From positions 682,001-746,000 of the forward strand of contig NC_007948.1 of the NCBI RefSeq assembly GCF_000013865.1: DNA of 64,000 nt, given 5' to 3'. This document shows, in pieces, positions 22,160 through 30,825 of this stretch. Source of the DNA: Polaromonas sp. JS666 (GTDB taxonomy: Bacteria; Pseudomonadota; Gammaproteobacteria; Burkholderiales; Burkholderiaceae_C). The notes beneath the pieces were generated by a model. That model was not told where the DNA came from. It made no database searches and saw nothing but the letters and a program-made list of their open reading frames with translations. Position 1 is the first letter of the stretch; the number at the start of each line of letters is the position of its first letter. A program made the translations under genes and the position numbers.

Positions 22160-22475
22160 GGCACCGGTCCCGATATGAAAGCGTTTCGATCTCCAGCGCA
22201 GCCGTCACCGGTACCTGGCAGGCCGCAAGCTTGCGCGTTGCGACCCACACGAGGCACTCCTGGCACGAGCCCATGAGGCAGAACAGCCCACGGGGCGCAC
22301 CGTCGCGCGGGCTGCGCCGCAACTCGCGCTGGCCGGCGGCGAACAGTGCCGCCGCGACGCTCTCACCCTCAAACGCCTCGACGATGCGGCCATCGACGAG
22401 GAACTGCACCGCCGCGCCACGTCGGACCGCCTGATCGGCGCGTAGCGAAATTGATTCGGGAGATGGGTTCGTCAT
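22152..22475 (-). CDS. (2Fe-2S)-binding protein, dehydrogenase gamma-type subunit
   Basis: A 107-residue ferredoxin-like protein from ATG 22475; the frame stays open upstream but through an AT-rich promoter region. The cluster loop CLMGSCQECL plus a Cys about 11 residues later (KLAAC) gives the plant-type CX4CX2C...C pattern. It is equivalent to HcnA/LhpF/OoxC small subunits. It is the first gene of the leftward operon and is followed by two overlapping flavoprotein genes. No strong ribosome site precedes the ATG. Confidence 0.85.
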   Translation of the reverse strand: MTNPSPESISLRADQAVRRGAAVQFLVDGRIVEAFEGESVAAALFAAGQRELRRSPRDGAPRGLFCLMGSCQECLVWVATRKLAACQVPVTAALEIETLSYRDRCHG

Positions 22476-22541
22476 GAAAAAGGAACTTCGGATGGTCTGG
22501 GAGATGGAGCGGGAAAGCTCCAATCGGGTTCGTCGGATTTC

Positions 22542-22605
22542 ATTGTATACATTAAATATATAAATATTGTTATTGCTGGACTCGCCAGTTTCTAATGTAT
22601 ACAAT
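22542..22605. promoter_or_regulatory. Paired TGTATACA palindromes in divergent promoter, probable GntR operators
   Basis: ATTGTATACATTA at 22542-22554 and its exact inverse TAATGTATACAAT at 22593-22605 each contain the palindrome TGTATACA. Their centres are 52 bases apart, about five helical turns, on a very AT-rich background. FadR/FCD-type GntR proteins bind short palindromes of the TNGTNNNACNA sort. The gntR gene at 25730-26584 is the likely partner and has a related word in its own promoter. The pair sits between the dehydrogenase operon and the ABC transporter. Confidence 0.65.
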
Positions 22606-22731
22606 TTATATATTGTTTCTATTTTTTTGCTGATGCCACCTGAACTGGCACTCGTCTTGCGTTCGTTTCCGTAGCATGCGAGCCGCAACCGCGGTTCGAG
22701 CCCAACCTTCAACCTCTAGGAGCTCTTTTCG

Positions 22732-23565
22732 ATGAAGCAAATCAGAAACATGGCCCGTCGCACCCTTCTGGTCGCCGGATCTCTCGCGCTCGGCTCGACC
22801 CTGCTGGGCCTGCCGGCATCAGCGTCGGCGCGAACGCTCGACGAGATCGTGGCGAGCAAGAAAATCGTCATCGGCGTCAACCCCACGCTGCCGCCGCTGG
22901 GCATCTTCAACGACAAGAACGAGATCGATGGCTTCGATGTCGACGTCGCCCGCAAGCTCGGTGAACTGCTGGGCGTGAAGACCGAGATCGTCCAGGTCGG
23001 CTCGCCCGACCGAATTCCCTTCGTCAGCAGCGGCAAGATCGATGCCGTGCTGGGCGCCATGACCATCACCGCCGAGCGGCAGAAGGTCATCGACTTCACC
23101 GTGCCGCTGCACACCGAGGTGCTGGGCGTGCTGACCACCAAGGCCAAGCCATACAAGGACTGGATGGAGCTCAACGACACCGCGGTCAGGCTGGTGGAGG
23201 TACGAGGTTCCACCCCTGTGAAACTGGCGCAGGAAAAGCTGCCCAAAGCGCAGTTGCTGCTGCTGGACAATTACCCCGATGCCGTGCGCGCCATAGCTCA
23301 GGGCCGCGCCGACGCGATGATCGACGTGATGGACTTCATGACCGAGCACACCGCCAAGCACAAGGTCGACTGGCGCATCGTGGACGCGCCTATCGATGTC
23401 TATTTCTGCGCCGTCGGCGTGCAGAAGGGCAACGACGCGCTGCGCGAAAAGCTCAGCGGCGCCATCAAGGAACTGCACCGCAACGGCTACGTGGACGAGC
23501 GCTGGAAGAAGTGGTTCGGTGGCCCGATGCTGCATGACCCGCGCACCGCACCGACCTACAAGTAA
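22732..23565 (+). CDS. Polar amino acid ABC transporter substrate-binding protein
   Basis: A 277-residue periplasmic binding protein of solute-binding family 3. An N-terminal signal (basic MKQIRNMARR, then a hydrophobic stretch ending ASASA, cleavage near residue 33) directs export; the twin Arg is followed by Thr-Leu-Leu but lacks a full Tat consensus. Family motifs include the domain-I start VIGVNPTLPPLGIFNDKNEI, GFDVDVARKLGELL and AVLGAMTITAERQKVIDFT. It is the first gene of a four-gene transporter operon divergent from the dehydrogenase operon, so it probably captures the substrate those enzymes degrade. GAGCTC TTTTCG precedes the ATG, so the ribosome site is modest. Confidence 0.92.
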   Translation: MKQIRNMARRTLLVAGSLALGSTLLGLPASASARTLDEIVASKKIVIGVNPTLPPLGIFNDKNEIDGFDVDVARKLGELLGVKTEIVQVGSPDRIPFVSSGKIDAVLGAMTITAERQKVIDFTVPLHTEVLGVLTTKAKPYKDWMELNDTAVRLVEVRGSTPVKLAQEKLPKAQLLLLDNYPDAVRAIAQGRADAMIDVMDFMTEHTAKHKVDWRIVDAPIDVYFCAVGVQKGNDALREKLSGAIKELHRNGYVDERWKKWFGGPMLHDPRTAPTYK

Positions 23566-23632
23566 GCGTCGCACAGAATGAATCCGCGCCGCGCGCAGCC
23601 TGCGCGCGGCGCCGGTTTTCGAGCCAGACCCC

Positions 23633-24301
23633 ATGCAATTCGACTACACACCGGTTCTCGAGCGACTTCCCTATCTGATCGGCGGCGCGTGGCTGAGCCT
23701 GCAGATCGCGTTTCTCGCCTTTGCCTTCGGCATGCTGATCGGCCTGGGCGGTGCATCGGTACGCGCCTACGGCCCACCCTGGGCACGCCGCATCGTCGGC
23801 GCCTACGTGGTGTTCTTCACCAACACGCCGCAACTGGTCCAGATCTTCTTCATCTTCTTCGCGCTGCCTGACGCGGGCATCCTGTTGTCGCCCTACCAGG
23901 CCGTGCTTATCGGCATGGTGCTCAATGCCGGTGCATACCTCACCGAAATACAGCGCGCAGGCTTTGAATCGGTGCGTCAGCTCGAACTTGAGGCGGCCGA
24001 GACTCTGGGCTTCTCGCGCATCCAGACCATCCGCTACGTGATCCTGCCGCACATCGCGCGCGTGCTGTTCCCACCGCTTTCCAATCAGTACATCCTGATG
24101 ACGCTCGGCAGCTCGATGGCCGCGGTGTTCGGGGTCGAGGAACTCACGGGCCGGGCCTACAACATCAACTCTGAAACCTTCCGCTCGATCGAGGTGTTCT
24201 CGGTGGCTGCGGTGCTCTACATCGTGCTCACACTGATCGCCACCTTGTCGCTTGCCTTCGTCGGCAAGCGCTTCTTCCGCGCCAAGATGAGGTGGTTCTG
24301 A
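23633..24301 (+). CDS. Amino acid ABC transporter permease (first)
   Basis: A 222-residue inner-membrane permease of the HisMQ family with five or so helices. The start ATG 23633 opens MQFDYTPVLERLPYL, typical of the family. The EAA loop is EAAETLGFSRIQTIRYVILP near residues 122-141, where it contacts the ATPase. It ends one base into the next permease start (TGATG), implying coupled translation. It forms a heterodimeric channel with the next gene product. Confidence 0.92.
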   Translation: MQFDYTPVLERLPYLIGGAWLSLQIAFLAFAFGMLIGLGGASVRAYGPPWARRIVGAYVVFFTNTPQLVQIFFIFFALPDAGILLSPYQAVLIGMVLNAGAYLTEIQRAGFESVRQLELEAAETLGFSRIQTIRYVILPHIARVLFPPLSNQYILMTLGSSMAAVFGVEELTGRAYNINSETFRSIEVFSVAAVLYIVLTLIATLSLAFVGKRFFRAKMRWF

Positions 24302-24990
24302 TGTGGGCGCAGATCGTCGAAGAGCTGCCGCGCTTCTTCAGCTACTACAACCTGATCTTCTTTGCGAAGGCGCTGGGCGTGACCTTCGCGCTGTCGGCCA
24401 TCGGCTGCATCGTCGGCTTCTCGCTAGGTTTCGTGCTGGCCGCCGTGCGCCTCACGACCCGCCCTGCGACCAGGCCGCTACGCGTGGCGGTGACGGTGTT
24501 CATCGAACTGTTCCGGCGCATTCCATTCCTGGTCACGCTGATGCTGGTGTTTTTCGTCTTCCAGGGCATGCATGCCGACCTCAGCATGTTCAACGTGGCG
24601 CTGATCAGCGTATGCCTGATTGCCACGGCGTTCATCGCCGAGATCGTGCGCAGCGGGCTCGAGTCCGTGCACCGGAACCAATGGGACGCGGCCGTCACAC
24701 TCAACTTCAGCTACCTGCAGACGCTGCGCCTGGTGATCGTCCCGCAAGCCTGGAAGGTCATCCTGCCGCCCGTGTTCGGGTTCTTCGTGCTGTTCATCAA
24801 GGACACGGCGCTCGCATCGCAGATTGGCGTGGTCGAACTGGCCTTCGCCGGCAAGGCGATGAACAACAAGGGCTTCTCGGCCGCGCTCGTCTATGGCACG
24901 GTGCTCGCCCTCTATTTCATGCTGTCGTATCCGCTGGCGCATTTCGGCAAATACCTGGAGAGAAAACTTGCCCCAACTCGAAATCGTTGA
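24301..24990 (+). CDS. Amino acid ABC transporter permease (second)
   Basis: A 229-residue HisMQ-type permease starting at the ATG in TGATG (24301). The EAA loop is seen as DAAVTLNFSYLQTLRLVIVP near residues 127-146. An N-terminal MWAQIVEELPRFFSYYN precedes the first helix. The 3' end overlaps the ATPase start by 23 bases. Length and motifs are complete. Confidence 0.92.
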   Translation: MWAQIVEELPRFFSYYNLIFFAKALGVTFALSAIGCIVGFSLGFVLAAVRLTTRPATRPLRVAVTVFIELFRRIPFLVTLMLVFFVFQGMHADLSMFNVALISVCLIATAFIAEIVRSGLESVHRNQWDAAVTLNFSYLQTLRLVIVPQAWKVILPPVFGFFVLFIKDTALASQIGVVELAFAGKAMNNKGFSAALVYGTVLALYFMLSYPLAHFGKYLERKLAPTRNR

Positions 24991-25705
24991 CCTCAAGACC
25001 AACTATGGCGCGCACACGGTGCTCGAACGCATTAACCTGTCGGTCGAGAAAGGTGAAATCGTCAGCCTGATCGGGCCCTCGGGCTCGGGCAAGAGCACGC
25101 TGCTGCGCGTGCTGATGGGCCTGCTGCCGCCAATCGCCGGGCAGGTGCGCATCGACGGCCAGGCGCTCGACTACAACGACCGCGAGCAGTTGCGCCGCGT
25201 CCGCTCGCAGATGGCCATCGTGTTCCAGCAGTACAACCTGTTCCAGAACATGACGGTGCTCGACAACGTGACCGTCGCGCCCATCAAGGTGAAGGCCCGG
25301 CCGCGCAGGCAGGTGGAGGACTACGCGATCCAGTTGCTCGAGAAGGTCGGCATGGGCGGCAAGCTGCAGTCCTACCCCGACCAGCTGTCGGGAGGTCAGC
25401 AGCAACGCGTGGCCATCGCGCGTGCGCTCGCGCTGCAGCCGGGCATCGTGCTGCTCGACGAGGTGACGGCGGCGCTGGACCCCGAACTCGTCAACGAGGT
25501 GCTGGACACCGTCCGCCTGCTGGCGGCCGACGGAATGACCATGTTCATTGTCTCGCACGAGATGGGGTTCGTGCGCGAAGTATCAAGCAAGGTCGTGTTC
25601 ATGGACGGCGGGCATGTCGTCGAGGTCGGCGACCCGCAGCAGATCTTCGACCGGCCCCGCGAGGCGCGCACCCGCGAGTTCGTCGGGAAGATCCTGCGCC
25701 ACTGA
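24968..25705 (+). CDS. Amino acid ABC transporter ATP-binding protein
   Basis: A 245-residue ATPase. The best start is TTG at 24968 behind GGAGAG, giving the homologous N-terminus LPQLEIVDLKTNYG; no in-frame ATG lies nearby downstream. Walker A GPSGSGKSTLL, Q-loop VFQQYNLFQNMTVLDNV, signature LSGGQQQRVAIARAL, Walker B IVLLDEVTAALDPE and the switch His (FIVSHEMGF) are all canonical. It energises uptake through the two permeases. A convergent GntR gene follows 24 bases after its stop. Confidence 0.92.
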   Translation: MPQLEIVDLKTNYGAHTVLERINLSVEKGEIVSLIGPSGSGKSTLLRVLMGLLPPIAGQVRIDGQALDYNDREQLRRVRSQMAIVFQQYNLFQNMTVLDNVTVAPIKVKARPRRQVEDYAIQLLEKVGMGGKLQSYPDQLSGGQQQRVAIARALALQPGIVLLDEVTAALDPELVNEVLDTVRLLAADGMTMFIVSHEMGFVREVSSKVVFMDGGHVVEVGDPQQIFDRPREARTREFVGKILRH

Positions 25706-25729
25706 CCGTGGCTGTCGGGCTACGTCGGG

Positions 25730-26584
25730 CTATGGCGAGAAGTCGCTCACCAGCCCGTTGCTGAGCCGCGAGAGCGTGTAGCGCGCAAGATTTCGCAGGT
25801 GCGCCACGACCGCCTCCTCGGCCGCCTTCTCGTTGCCCGCAATGTATGCGTCCAGGATGGCCAGGTGTTCCGTCCGGTCGTCCTCGATGCGTTTGAAGGG
25901 ATCGACCACCTCGAACAGGCGGCACAGCACGCGCAGATGGGCGATGGTATCGGCCAGCATCGCGTTGCCGGAGGCGCGCGCGAACAGCCCGTGGATCTGG
26001 TCGTCGGCCTGCCAGTGGCTGGAGCCTTGCTGGCTTGAATCCAGCGACAGGATACTATCGCGTAAGCTCTGCACCGCAGCCGCCGGAACGCGCCCCATGG
26101 CGAGCGACACCGCCTGCGACTCCAGGCGCTCGCGCACCTGCAGGCACTGGAAGTAGTGCGAGGCCGTTATGCGCCGCACCGCATACGATCGCGCACTGGC
26201 GCGCACCAGCAGACCCTCGCCTTCGAGCCGCAGCAATGCTTCGCGCAACGGCGTGCGGGACATCTGGAGCCGATTGGCCAACCGCCCTTCCACCAGAACT
26301 TCCCCGCCGGACAGCTCTCGCTGGAGGATGAGCTGGCGCACGACGGCGTAGGCACGATCCGTAAGATTCGTCGACAACTCAGCCAGCGCGTCTGTCGCCG
26401 GCGCAACGGCGTCCGCGCGCTGAACCCGCTGAACCGACACCCGGCCAGCGGCGGGCCGCACGGCCTTGCGCAAGGTATTTGCGTGCGTGGCGGTGGCGAC
26501 CACGCGGGCTACGGACTTCTTGGGCCGACCAGGCTTCTTGGCTGCCGCATGCACTGATGCCTTTGTCGTGATTTTGGATTTCAT
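25730..26584 (-). CDS. GntR family (FadR/FCD) transcriptional regulator with AT-hook-like N-terminal extension
   Basis: A 284-residue regulator. Residues about 70-135 form the winged HTH (TDRAYAVVRQLILQRELSGG, RLANRLQMSRTPLREALLRL). Residues about 150-270 form the all-helical FCD ligand domain, including VRERLESQAVSLAM and its metal-binding histidines. The N-terminal 65 residues are unusual for the family. They are basic and Ala rich, with KKPGRPKKS (residues 16-24), an AT-hook-like GRP core similar to histone-H1-like bacterial proteins. It is convergent with the ABC operon and probably controls both arms of the locus through TGTATACA sites, and itself through 26590-26599. Confidence 0.88.
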   Translation of the reverse strand: MKSKITTKASVHAAAKKPGRPKKSVARVVATATHANTLRKAVRPAAGRVSVQRVQRADAVAPATDALAELSTNLTDRAYAVVRQLILQRELSGGEVLVEGRLANRLQMSRTPLREALLRLEGEGLLVRASARSYAVRRITASHYFQCLQVRERLESQAVSLAMGRVPAAAVQSLRDSILSLDSSQQGSSHWQADDQIHGLFARASGNAMLADTIAHLRVLCRLFEVVDPFKRIEDDRTEHLAILDAYIAGNEKAAEEAVVAHLRNLARYTLSRLSNGLVSDFSP

Positions 26585-26589
26585 ATGCT

Positions 26590-26599
26590 TTGTCTACAA
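26590..26599. promoter_or_regulatory. TTGTCTACAA, candidate autoregulatory operator of gntR
   Basis: TTGTCTACAA lies five bases upstream of the gntR ATG. It differs at one position from TTGTATACAA-like words in the operators at 22542-22605. Its position would block translation-initiation-proximal transcription, as for an autorepressor. Confidence 0.4.
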
Positions 26600-27114
26600 A
26601 CTGTGTGCAATTAAACGATACCACAGCACACACAGCACAGGGTGTTCTCGCGCTCGCATCAACGCTGCGTGTCCGCCCTTCAACCACTCGCGCAGGCTCT
26701 CGTTCTTGAGCCGGCGCTGCTTGACTCCGTGGGTCGGCCGGTTGGGGCAGGACACATGTGGCGACACAGTCGAGCAGTTCCTGTAGCGGGGTAGGTGGGC
26801 CAGCGCATCGGCACGGCCCATGTCCGGGCTGCGATGCCGCTGCGCCCTGAGTATCAGCATGCCTTCCTGGGTGATTACGCGTAGTAGTGCAACTGGCCAA
26901 CGGGCGGGCCGGGGCCGAAGAAGCCCCGGCTTGCTCAGATCTTTATTCCTCATGAGGGCTACTGCAGGCAAACCAGCTCACGCCGATTCCGGAGATTGAG
27001 AAAATTCGATCGGGTTTTGCGTTGAAGCAGGTGCGATACAAGACGGCGTTGCCGTTGCCCTCGGCTATCCGGCTGCAGGCGCGCCACCACAAGCCGATCG
27101 CATCCGGAGAATCA
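26600..27114. other. Intergenic region without a supported gene
   Basis: These roughly 500 bases separate gntR from dhaK. A minus-strand frame of 125 codons (26594-26971) is open but has no ribosome site. Its product (for instance CPNRPTHGVKQRRL and ESLREWLKGG) looks like the decayed end of a transposase or similar protein that I cannot name. A hairpin-forming word GCCGGGGC...GCCCCGGC lies near 26910-26930. I see no RNA gene. Confidence 0.35.
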
Positions 27115-28098
27115 CTACCAACGCAAGGCCGGCGTTGTCACCGGAGCATCCCAAAGCGCCTTCAACTCTTCGTTCAGTAGCGTCACGGTCAGGGAGGCGC
27201 CGGCCGTTTCGAGCGAGGTGGTGTAGTTGCCTACCAGCGACCGTGCCGGAACCAGGCCGGCATGGCTCAGGCGCTCGCTGGCCAGCTGGTACAGCAGGTA
27301 AAGCTCCATCAACGGCGTTCCGCCGAGGCCGTTGACGAGCAGCAGCACCTCCTGCCCCTGCTTCGGGTTCAAGTCTTTCAGGATTTCGTCCATCAGCTCT
27401 TCAACAATAACGGTGGCGGATTGGAACGCCCCGCGCCGGCGCCCGGGTTCGCCATGAATGCCCACGCCGATCTCCATTTCGTCAGGGCCGATCTCGAAAG
27501 TCGGCACGCCCGCCTCCGGCACGGTGCAGCTGCTGAAAGCCACCCCCATGGAGGCCGTGCAGGCGTTCACGCGGTCACCCAGGTGCTTGCAGGCGGCCAG
27601 GTCGGCGCCGCGCTCCGCGGCCGCGCCGACCATCTTTTCGACCACCAGCGTTCCGGCAACGCCGCGGCGGCCCGTGGGATGCCCGGCCGAGTCGACCGAT
27701 ACGTCGTCGTTGACCAGGACCCAGGCATAGTCGCCGTCCATCATGTCCATGGCCATCTGGAAATTCATCACGTCGCCGGCATAGTTCTTGACAATGAAAA
27801 GTACACCCGCCTCGCCGCCGACGGCCTTGGCCGCAGCCAGCATCTGGTTGGGTGTTGGCGAGGTGAACACCTGGCCGGGACAGGCGGCGTCGAGCATCCC
27901 GGTGCCGACGAAGCCGGTGTGCAGCGGCTCGTGGCCTGATCCACCGCCGGAGATCAGTGCTACCTTGGACGGCGTGGGGTTCTTGCGCGTGACGAACAGC
28001 GGGTCCAGATGCACGGCCACCAGCTGGGCATGGGCGGCCCCGAACCCCAGTATGCTTTCAAACACGAGGTCGCTCGGGAGGTTGGTGAATTTCTTCAT
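27115..28098 (-). CDS. dhaK: Dihydroxyacetone kinase subunit DhaK (paralogue 1)
   Basis: A 327-residue DhaK-type subunit that binds a triose or tetrose ketose covalently. Motifs are the substrate-pocket loop [18 protein letters not shown] near residue 48-65 and the catalytic His in [10 protein letters not shown] near 213-222. [11 protein letters not shown] near 104 and [17 protein letters not shown] near 249 are also typical. It lies in the same orientation as the LacI regulator, with 52 bases between them, and opposite to the transporter operon that ends in a second dhaK. The two copies are clearly homologous but diverged. The phosphoryl donor (ATP-DhaL or PTS) cannot be told from DhaK, but the DhaL at 35295 suggests ATP use. 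Confidence 0.92.
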   Translation of the reverse strand: MKKFTNLPSDLVFESILGFGAAHAQLVAVHLDPLFVTRKNPTPSKVALISGGGSGHEPLHTGFVGTGMLDAACPGQVFTSPTPNQMLAAAKAVGGEAGVLFIVKNYAGDVMNFQMAMDMMDGDYAWVLVNDDVSVDSAGHPTGRRGVAGTLVVEKMVGAAAERGADLAACKHLGDRVNACTASMGVAFSSCTVPEAGVPTFEIGPDEMEIGVGIHGEPGRRRGAFQSATVIVEELMDEILKDLNPKQGQEVLLLVNGLGGTPLMELYLLYQLASERLSHAGLVPARSLVGNYTTSLETAGASLTVTLLNEELKALWDAPVTTPALRW

Positions 28099-28150
28099 CG
28101 CGGCTCGTAGTGGATAGTGGGCCGATTATGGTCACCGCGGGCGTGCTTTG

Positions 28151-29179
28151 TCACGCGAGGTTCTCCGCCGTGATGATTTCTATTCGGGGGTTGCTCACGG
28201 CCAGCGCGCCGCGCACGTCTTCGCACAGCAGCCGCAGTACCTTGGCGGCGGTCATGATGGCGTAGTACACGTCCTGCTGCAGCACATAAGAGACGACGTT
28301 GGCCACCAGCAGCGAGCGGTGCATCTCCAGCAGGTCGTGCACCACGAATCCCAGCGAGCTGTCGTAACCCAACTCCTGCAGGGCGCGGCTGACGCCATGC
28401 GAGCCCGGGCCCAGGTTGTACAGGGCGTGCAGCTTCCCGTCGGTTTGAGCCGGATCGAGGAATTGCCGGGCAAATGTGTAGGCCTGATCTTCCGATTCCG
28501 GCATGTCGGACAGCTCGATCAGCCGGGCATTGGGAAAACGCTCCTCCAGCACCTGGGCAAAGCCGATGCGCCGGTCGATCTCGGCGGCGAATCGTGTAGC
28601 CGGCGACAGCATGGCGCAGCGCCCGGGCTCGCCGTGCGGCAGGCAGCGGCCCAGCAGGATGCCCGCAGTCCGTCCGGCGGCGCGGTTGTCGGCGCCGACG
28701 AAGGTCTCGCGTAGCGAACCGGCGACGTCGGAAAACAGGGTGACCACATGCACGCCGCTGCGCGCCAGTTCATTGATGGCCAGCTTGACCTGCGGCACGT
28801 CAGGGGCCAGGAGGGCGATGCCGTCCAGATCGGTCATCTTGGCCAGTTCCTGAGCGAAGTCGGCGCCGTCCTGGTTCGGCAGGCGATGGGTGATTTCAGT
28901 GATGTGCTGGTGCCTGAAATCACCGGCTGCCTGGGCGACGACGCGGTCGATGATGTCGAAAAAACCGCGCCGCGAAGCGGGCAGCACAAACCCGAACCGG
29001 TAGTTGGGCGTGGACCGTGGGCGGCCGCGGACTGGACTGGCGGCGCCCAGCGCCTGCATCACGGTGCGGACCCGGTCCACGGTGGCCGGGTTGACGCCCG
29101 GCCGATTGTTCAGCACGCGATCGACCGTTGCGGTGCTCACGCCCGCAGCTTCCGCTATCTGGTTGATGGTGGCTGCCAT
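28151..29179 (-). CDS. LacI family transcriptional regulator
   Basis: A 342-residue regulator from the ATG at 29179. The LacI HTH is at residues 1-55 (TINQIAEAAGVSTATVDRVL, then a hinge-helix region with VMQALGAASPVRGRPRS). The effector domain has a periplasmic-binding-protein fold (YRFGFVLPASRRGFFDIIDR near 60). The domain resembles the ribose/substrate-binding type 4 group often seen with polyol operons. It is divergent from the sugar ABC operon across 314 bases and is followed by dhaK, so it likely controls both. A probable operator lies near 29326-29375. Confidence 0.92.
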   Translation of the reverse strand: MAATINQIAEAAGVSTATVDRVLNNRPGVNPATVDRVRTVMQALGAASPVRGRPRSTPNYRFGFVLPASRRGFFDIIDRVVAQAAGDFRHQHITEITHRLPNQDGADFAQELAKMTDLDGIALLAPDVPQVKLAINELARSGVHVVTLFSDVAGSLRETFVGADNRAAGRTAGILLGRCLPHGEPGRCAMLSPATRFAAEIDRRIGFAQVLEERFPNARLIELSDMPESEDQAYTFARQFLDPAQTDGKLHALYNLGPGSHGVSRALQELGYDSSLGFVVHDLLEMHRSLLVANVVSYVLQQDVYYAIMTAAKVLRLLCEDVRGALAVSNPRIEIITAENLA

Positions 29180-29325
29180 TGGATCGATGGGTTTGCGGCC
29201 AAGGTGATTGGCAAATAAATCAATCTTTCGGTCGCCCTTCCTGCCAAGAATGTACCTCAATTTCGATCAGCAGAGGCAGAGCAGCCTCCTAAATACCTGG
29301 AATTTTGATCTATTAGGGTTTCTAT

Positions 29326-29375
29326 TGATTGATGTATTAAATGATGTAATTACCATCAATCACATCAGACCGGTC
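29326..29375. promoter_or_regulatory. Dyads in the LacI / ABC operon divergent promoter
   Basis: TGATTGATG at 29326-29334 and CATCAATCA at 29354-29362 form a perfect 9-base dyad with a 19-base spacer. Directly beside them GACCGGTC (29368-29375) is a palindrome with the central CG typical of LacI-family operators. The rest of the 29180-29493 gap is AT-rich leader. Either could be the repressor site. Confidence 0.5.
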
Positions 29376-29493
29376 AATGACCTGGGCTGATCGGCGGATG
29401 AGGCCGAAAAAACAAGCGGGCAGATGCACCCGAATCGCCGCTTCCATTTGCAACCCAAGCGTGGCCCGCCACGCACCGTAAGGAGACGAACAC

Positions 29494-30825
29494 ATGAGCA
29501 AAGCCAAATCAACCCTCTGGCGCCTGCTGGCCGGGGCCGCACTGGGATTGACAGCGCTGGGCGCAAGCGCGCAGGACAAGCAGCTGACCTTGTGCTGGGC
29601 CGCCTGGGACCCGGCCAACGCGCTGGTGGAACTGTCCAAGGACTTCACCGCCAAGACCGGTATCCAGATGAAGTACGAGTTCGTGCCGTGGCCGAACTTC
29701 GCGCAGCGCATGCTCAACGAGCTCAACTCCAGGGGCAAGCTGTGCGACCTGCTGATCGGCGACAGCCAGTGGATCGGCTCGGCCGCCACTGAGGGCCACT
29801 ACGTCAAGCTCAACGACTTCTTCGACAAGAACGCCATCAAGATGGGCGACTTCATGCCGGCCACGGTCGAGGGTTACTCGACCTGGCCCAAGGGCACGAA
29901 GAACTACTGGGCGCTGCCGGCCATGGGCGACGCGGTGGCCTTCACCTACCGCAAGGACTGGTTCGCCCGCCCCGAGTTGCAGGCCGAATTCAAGCAGAAG
30001 CACGGTCGCGAGCTGGCACCGCCCAAGACCTGGGACGAGTTCAAGCAGATCGGCCAGTTCTTCCAGAATCGTGTCATTGATGGCAAGAAGGTTTACGGCG
30101 CCGCGCTGTACACCGAGCGCGGCTCCGAAGGCATCACGATGGGCGTGGCAAACACCATGTACGCCCATGGCATGGAGTACGACAACCCGAAGAAGCCATA
30201 CGACATGAACGGCTACATCAACGGCCCCGGCGCCGTGAAGGGGCTGAAGTTCTACAAGGACCTCTACGACTGCTGCGTGCCGCCCGGCCACAGCAATGCC
30301 TACATGACCGAGGACCTGGACGCCTACAAGTCGGGCCAGGTGGCGATGCAGATGAACTTCATAGCCTTCTTCCCTGGTATCTCCAAGGACCCGCAGGTCG
30401 GCGGCGAGAAGACCGGCTTCTTCCCCATCCCCAAGGGTGACAAGCAACTCGCGCAACTCGGCGGTCAGGGTATCTCGGTGGTCAAGTACTCCGACAAGAA
30501 GGACATGGCGCTGCAGTACATGAAGTGGTTCGCGCAGCCTTCCATCCAGAAGAAGTGGTGGGATGGTGGTGGATTCACCTGCATGAAGTCCATTCTGGAA
30601 GCGCCCGGCTTCGAAACCAGCACGCCCTATGCCAAGGTGTTCCTTGACTCGATGAAGATCGTCAAGGACTTCTGGGCCGAGCCGAGCTACGCGCAGTTGA
30701 TGCTGGCCATGCAGGCCCGCGTGCATGACTACGTGGTCGCCGGCAAGGGCACCCCCAACGCCGCGCTGGACGCGCTACTGAAGGACTGGGTCCAGGTGTT
30801 CAAGGAAGACGGGAAAATCAAGTGA
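29494..30825 (+). CDS. Carbohydrate/polyol ABC transporter substrate-binding protein (family 1)
   Basis: A 443-residue periplasmic protein. The signal peptide (MSKAKSTLWRLLAGAALG..., cleavage after ASAQ near residue 27) is followed by LTLCWAAWDPANALVELSKD, the start of domain I in the group that includes glycerol- and sugar-binding proteins. It is Lys/Trp/Tyr rich with a C-terminal helix bundle. It heads a tight operon of two permeases, a small membrane protein, two ATPases, dhaL and dhaK, an order reminiscent of GlpV/GlpPQ/GlpST glycerol importers. The likely ligand is a short polyol or ketose, from the kinase genes. The ribosome site AAGGAGAC is strong. Confidence 0.9.
   Translation: MSKAKSTLWRLLAGAALGLTALGASAQDKQLTLCWAAWDPANALVELSKDFTAKTGIQMKYEFVPWPNFAQRMLNELNSRGKLCDLLIGDSQWIGSAATEGHYVKLNDFFDKNAIKMGDFMPATVEGYSTWPKGTKNYWALPAMGDAVAFTYRKDWFARPELQAEFKQKHGRELAPPKTWDEFKQIGQFFQNRVIDGKKVYGAALYTERGSEGITMGVANTMYAHGMEYDNPKKPYDMNGYINGPGAVKGLKFYKDLYDCCVPPGHSNAYMTEDLDAYKSGQVAMQMNFIAFFPGISKDPQVGGEKTGFFPIPKGDKQLAQLGGQGISVVKYSDKKDMALQYMKWFAQPSIQKKWWDGGGFTCMKSILEAPGFETSTPYAKVFLDSMKIVKDFWAEPSYAQLMLAMQARVHDYVVAGKGTPNAALDALLKDWVQVFKEDGKIK

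Noticed and set aside
26594..26971. 125-codon minus-strand frame as a gene
   Set aside because: No ribosome site and no recognisable domain. At most a transposase relic, so noted only as intergenic content.
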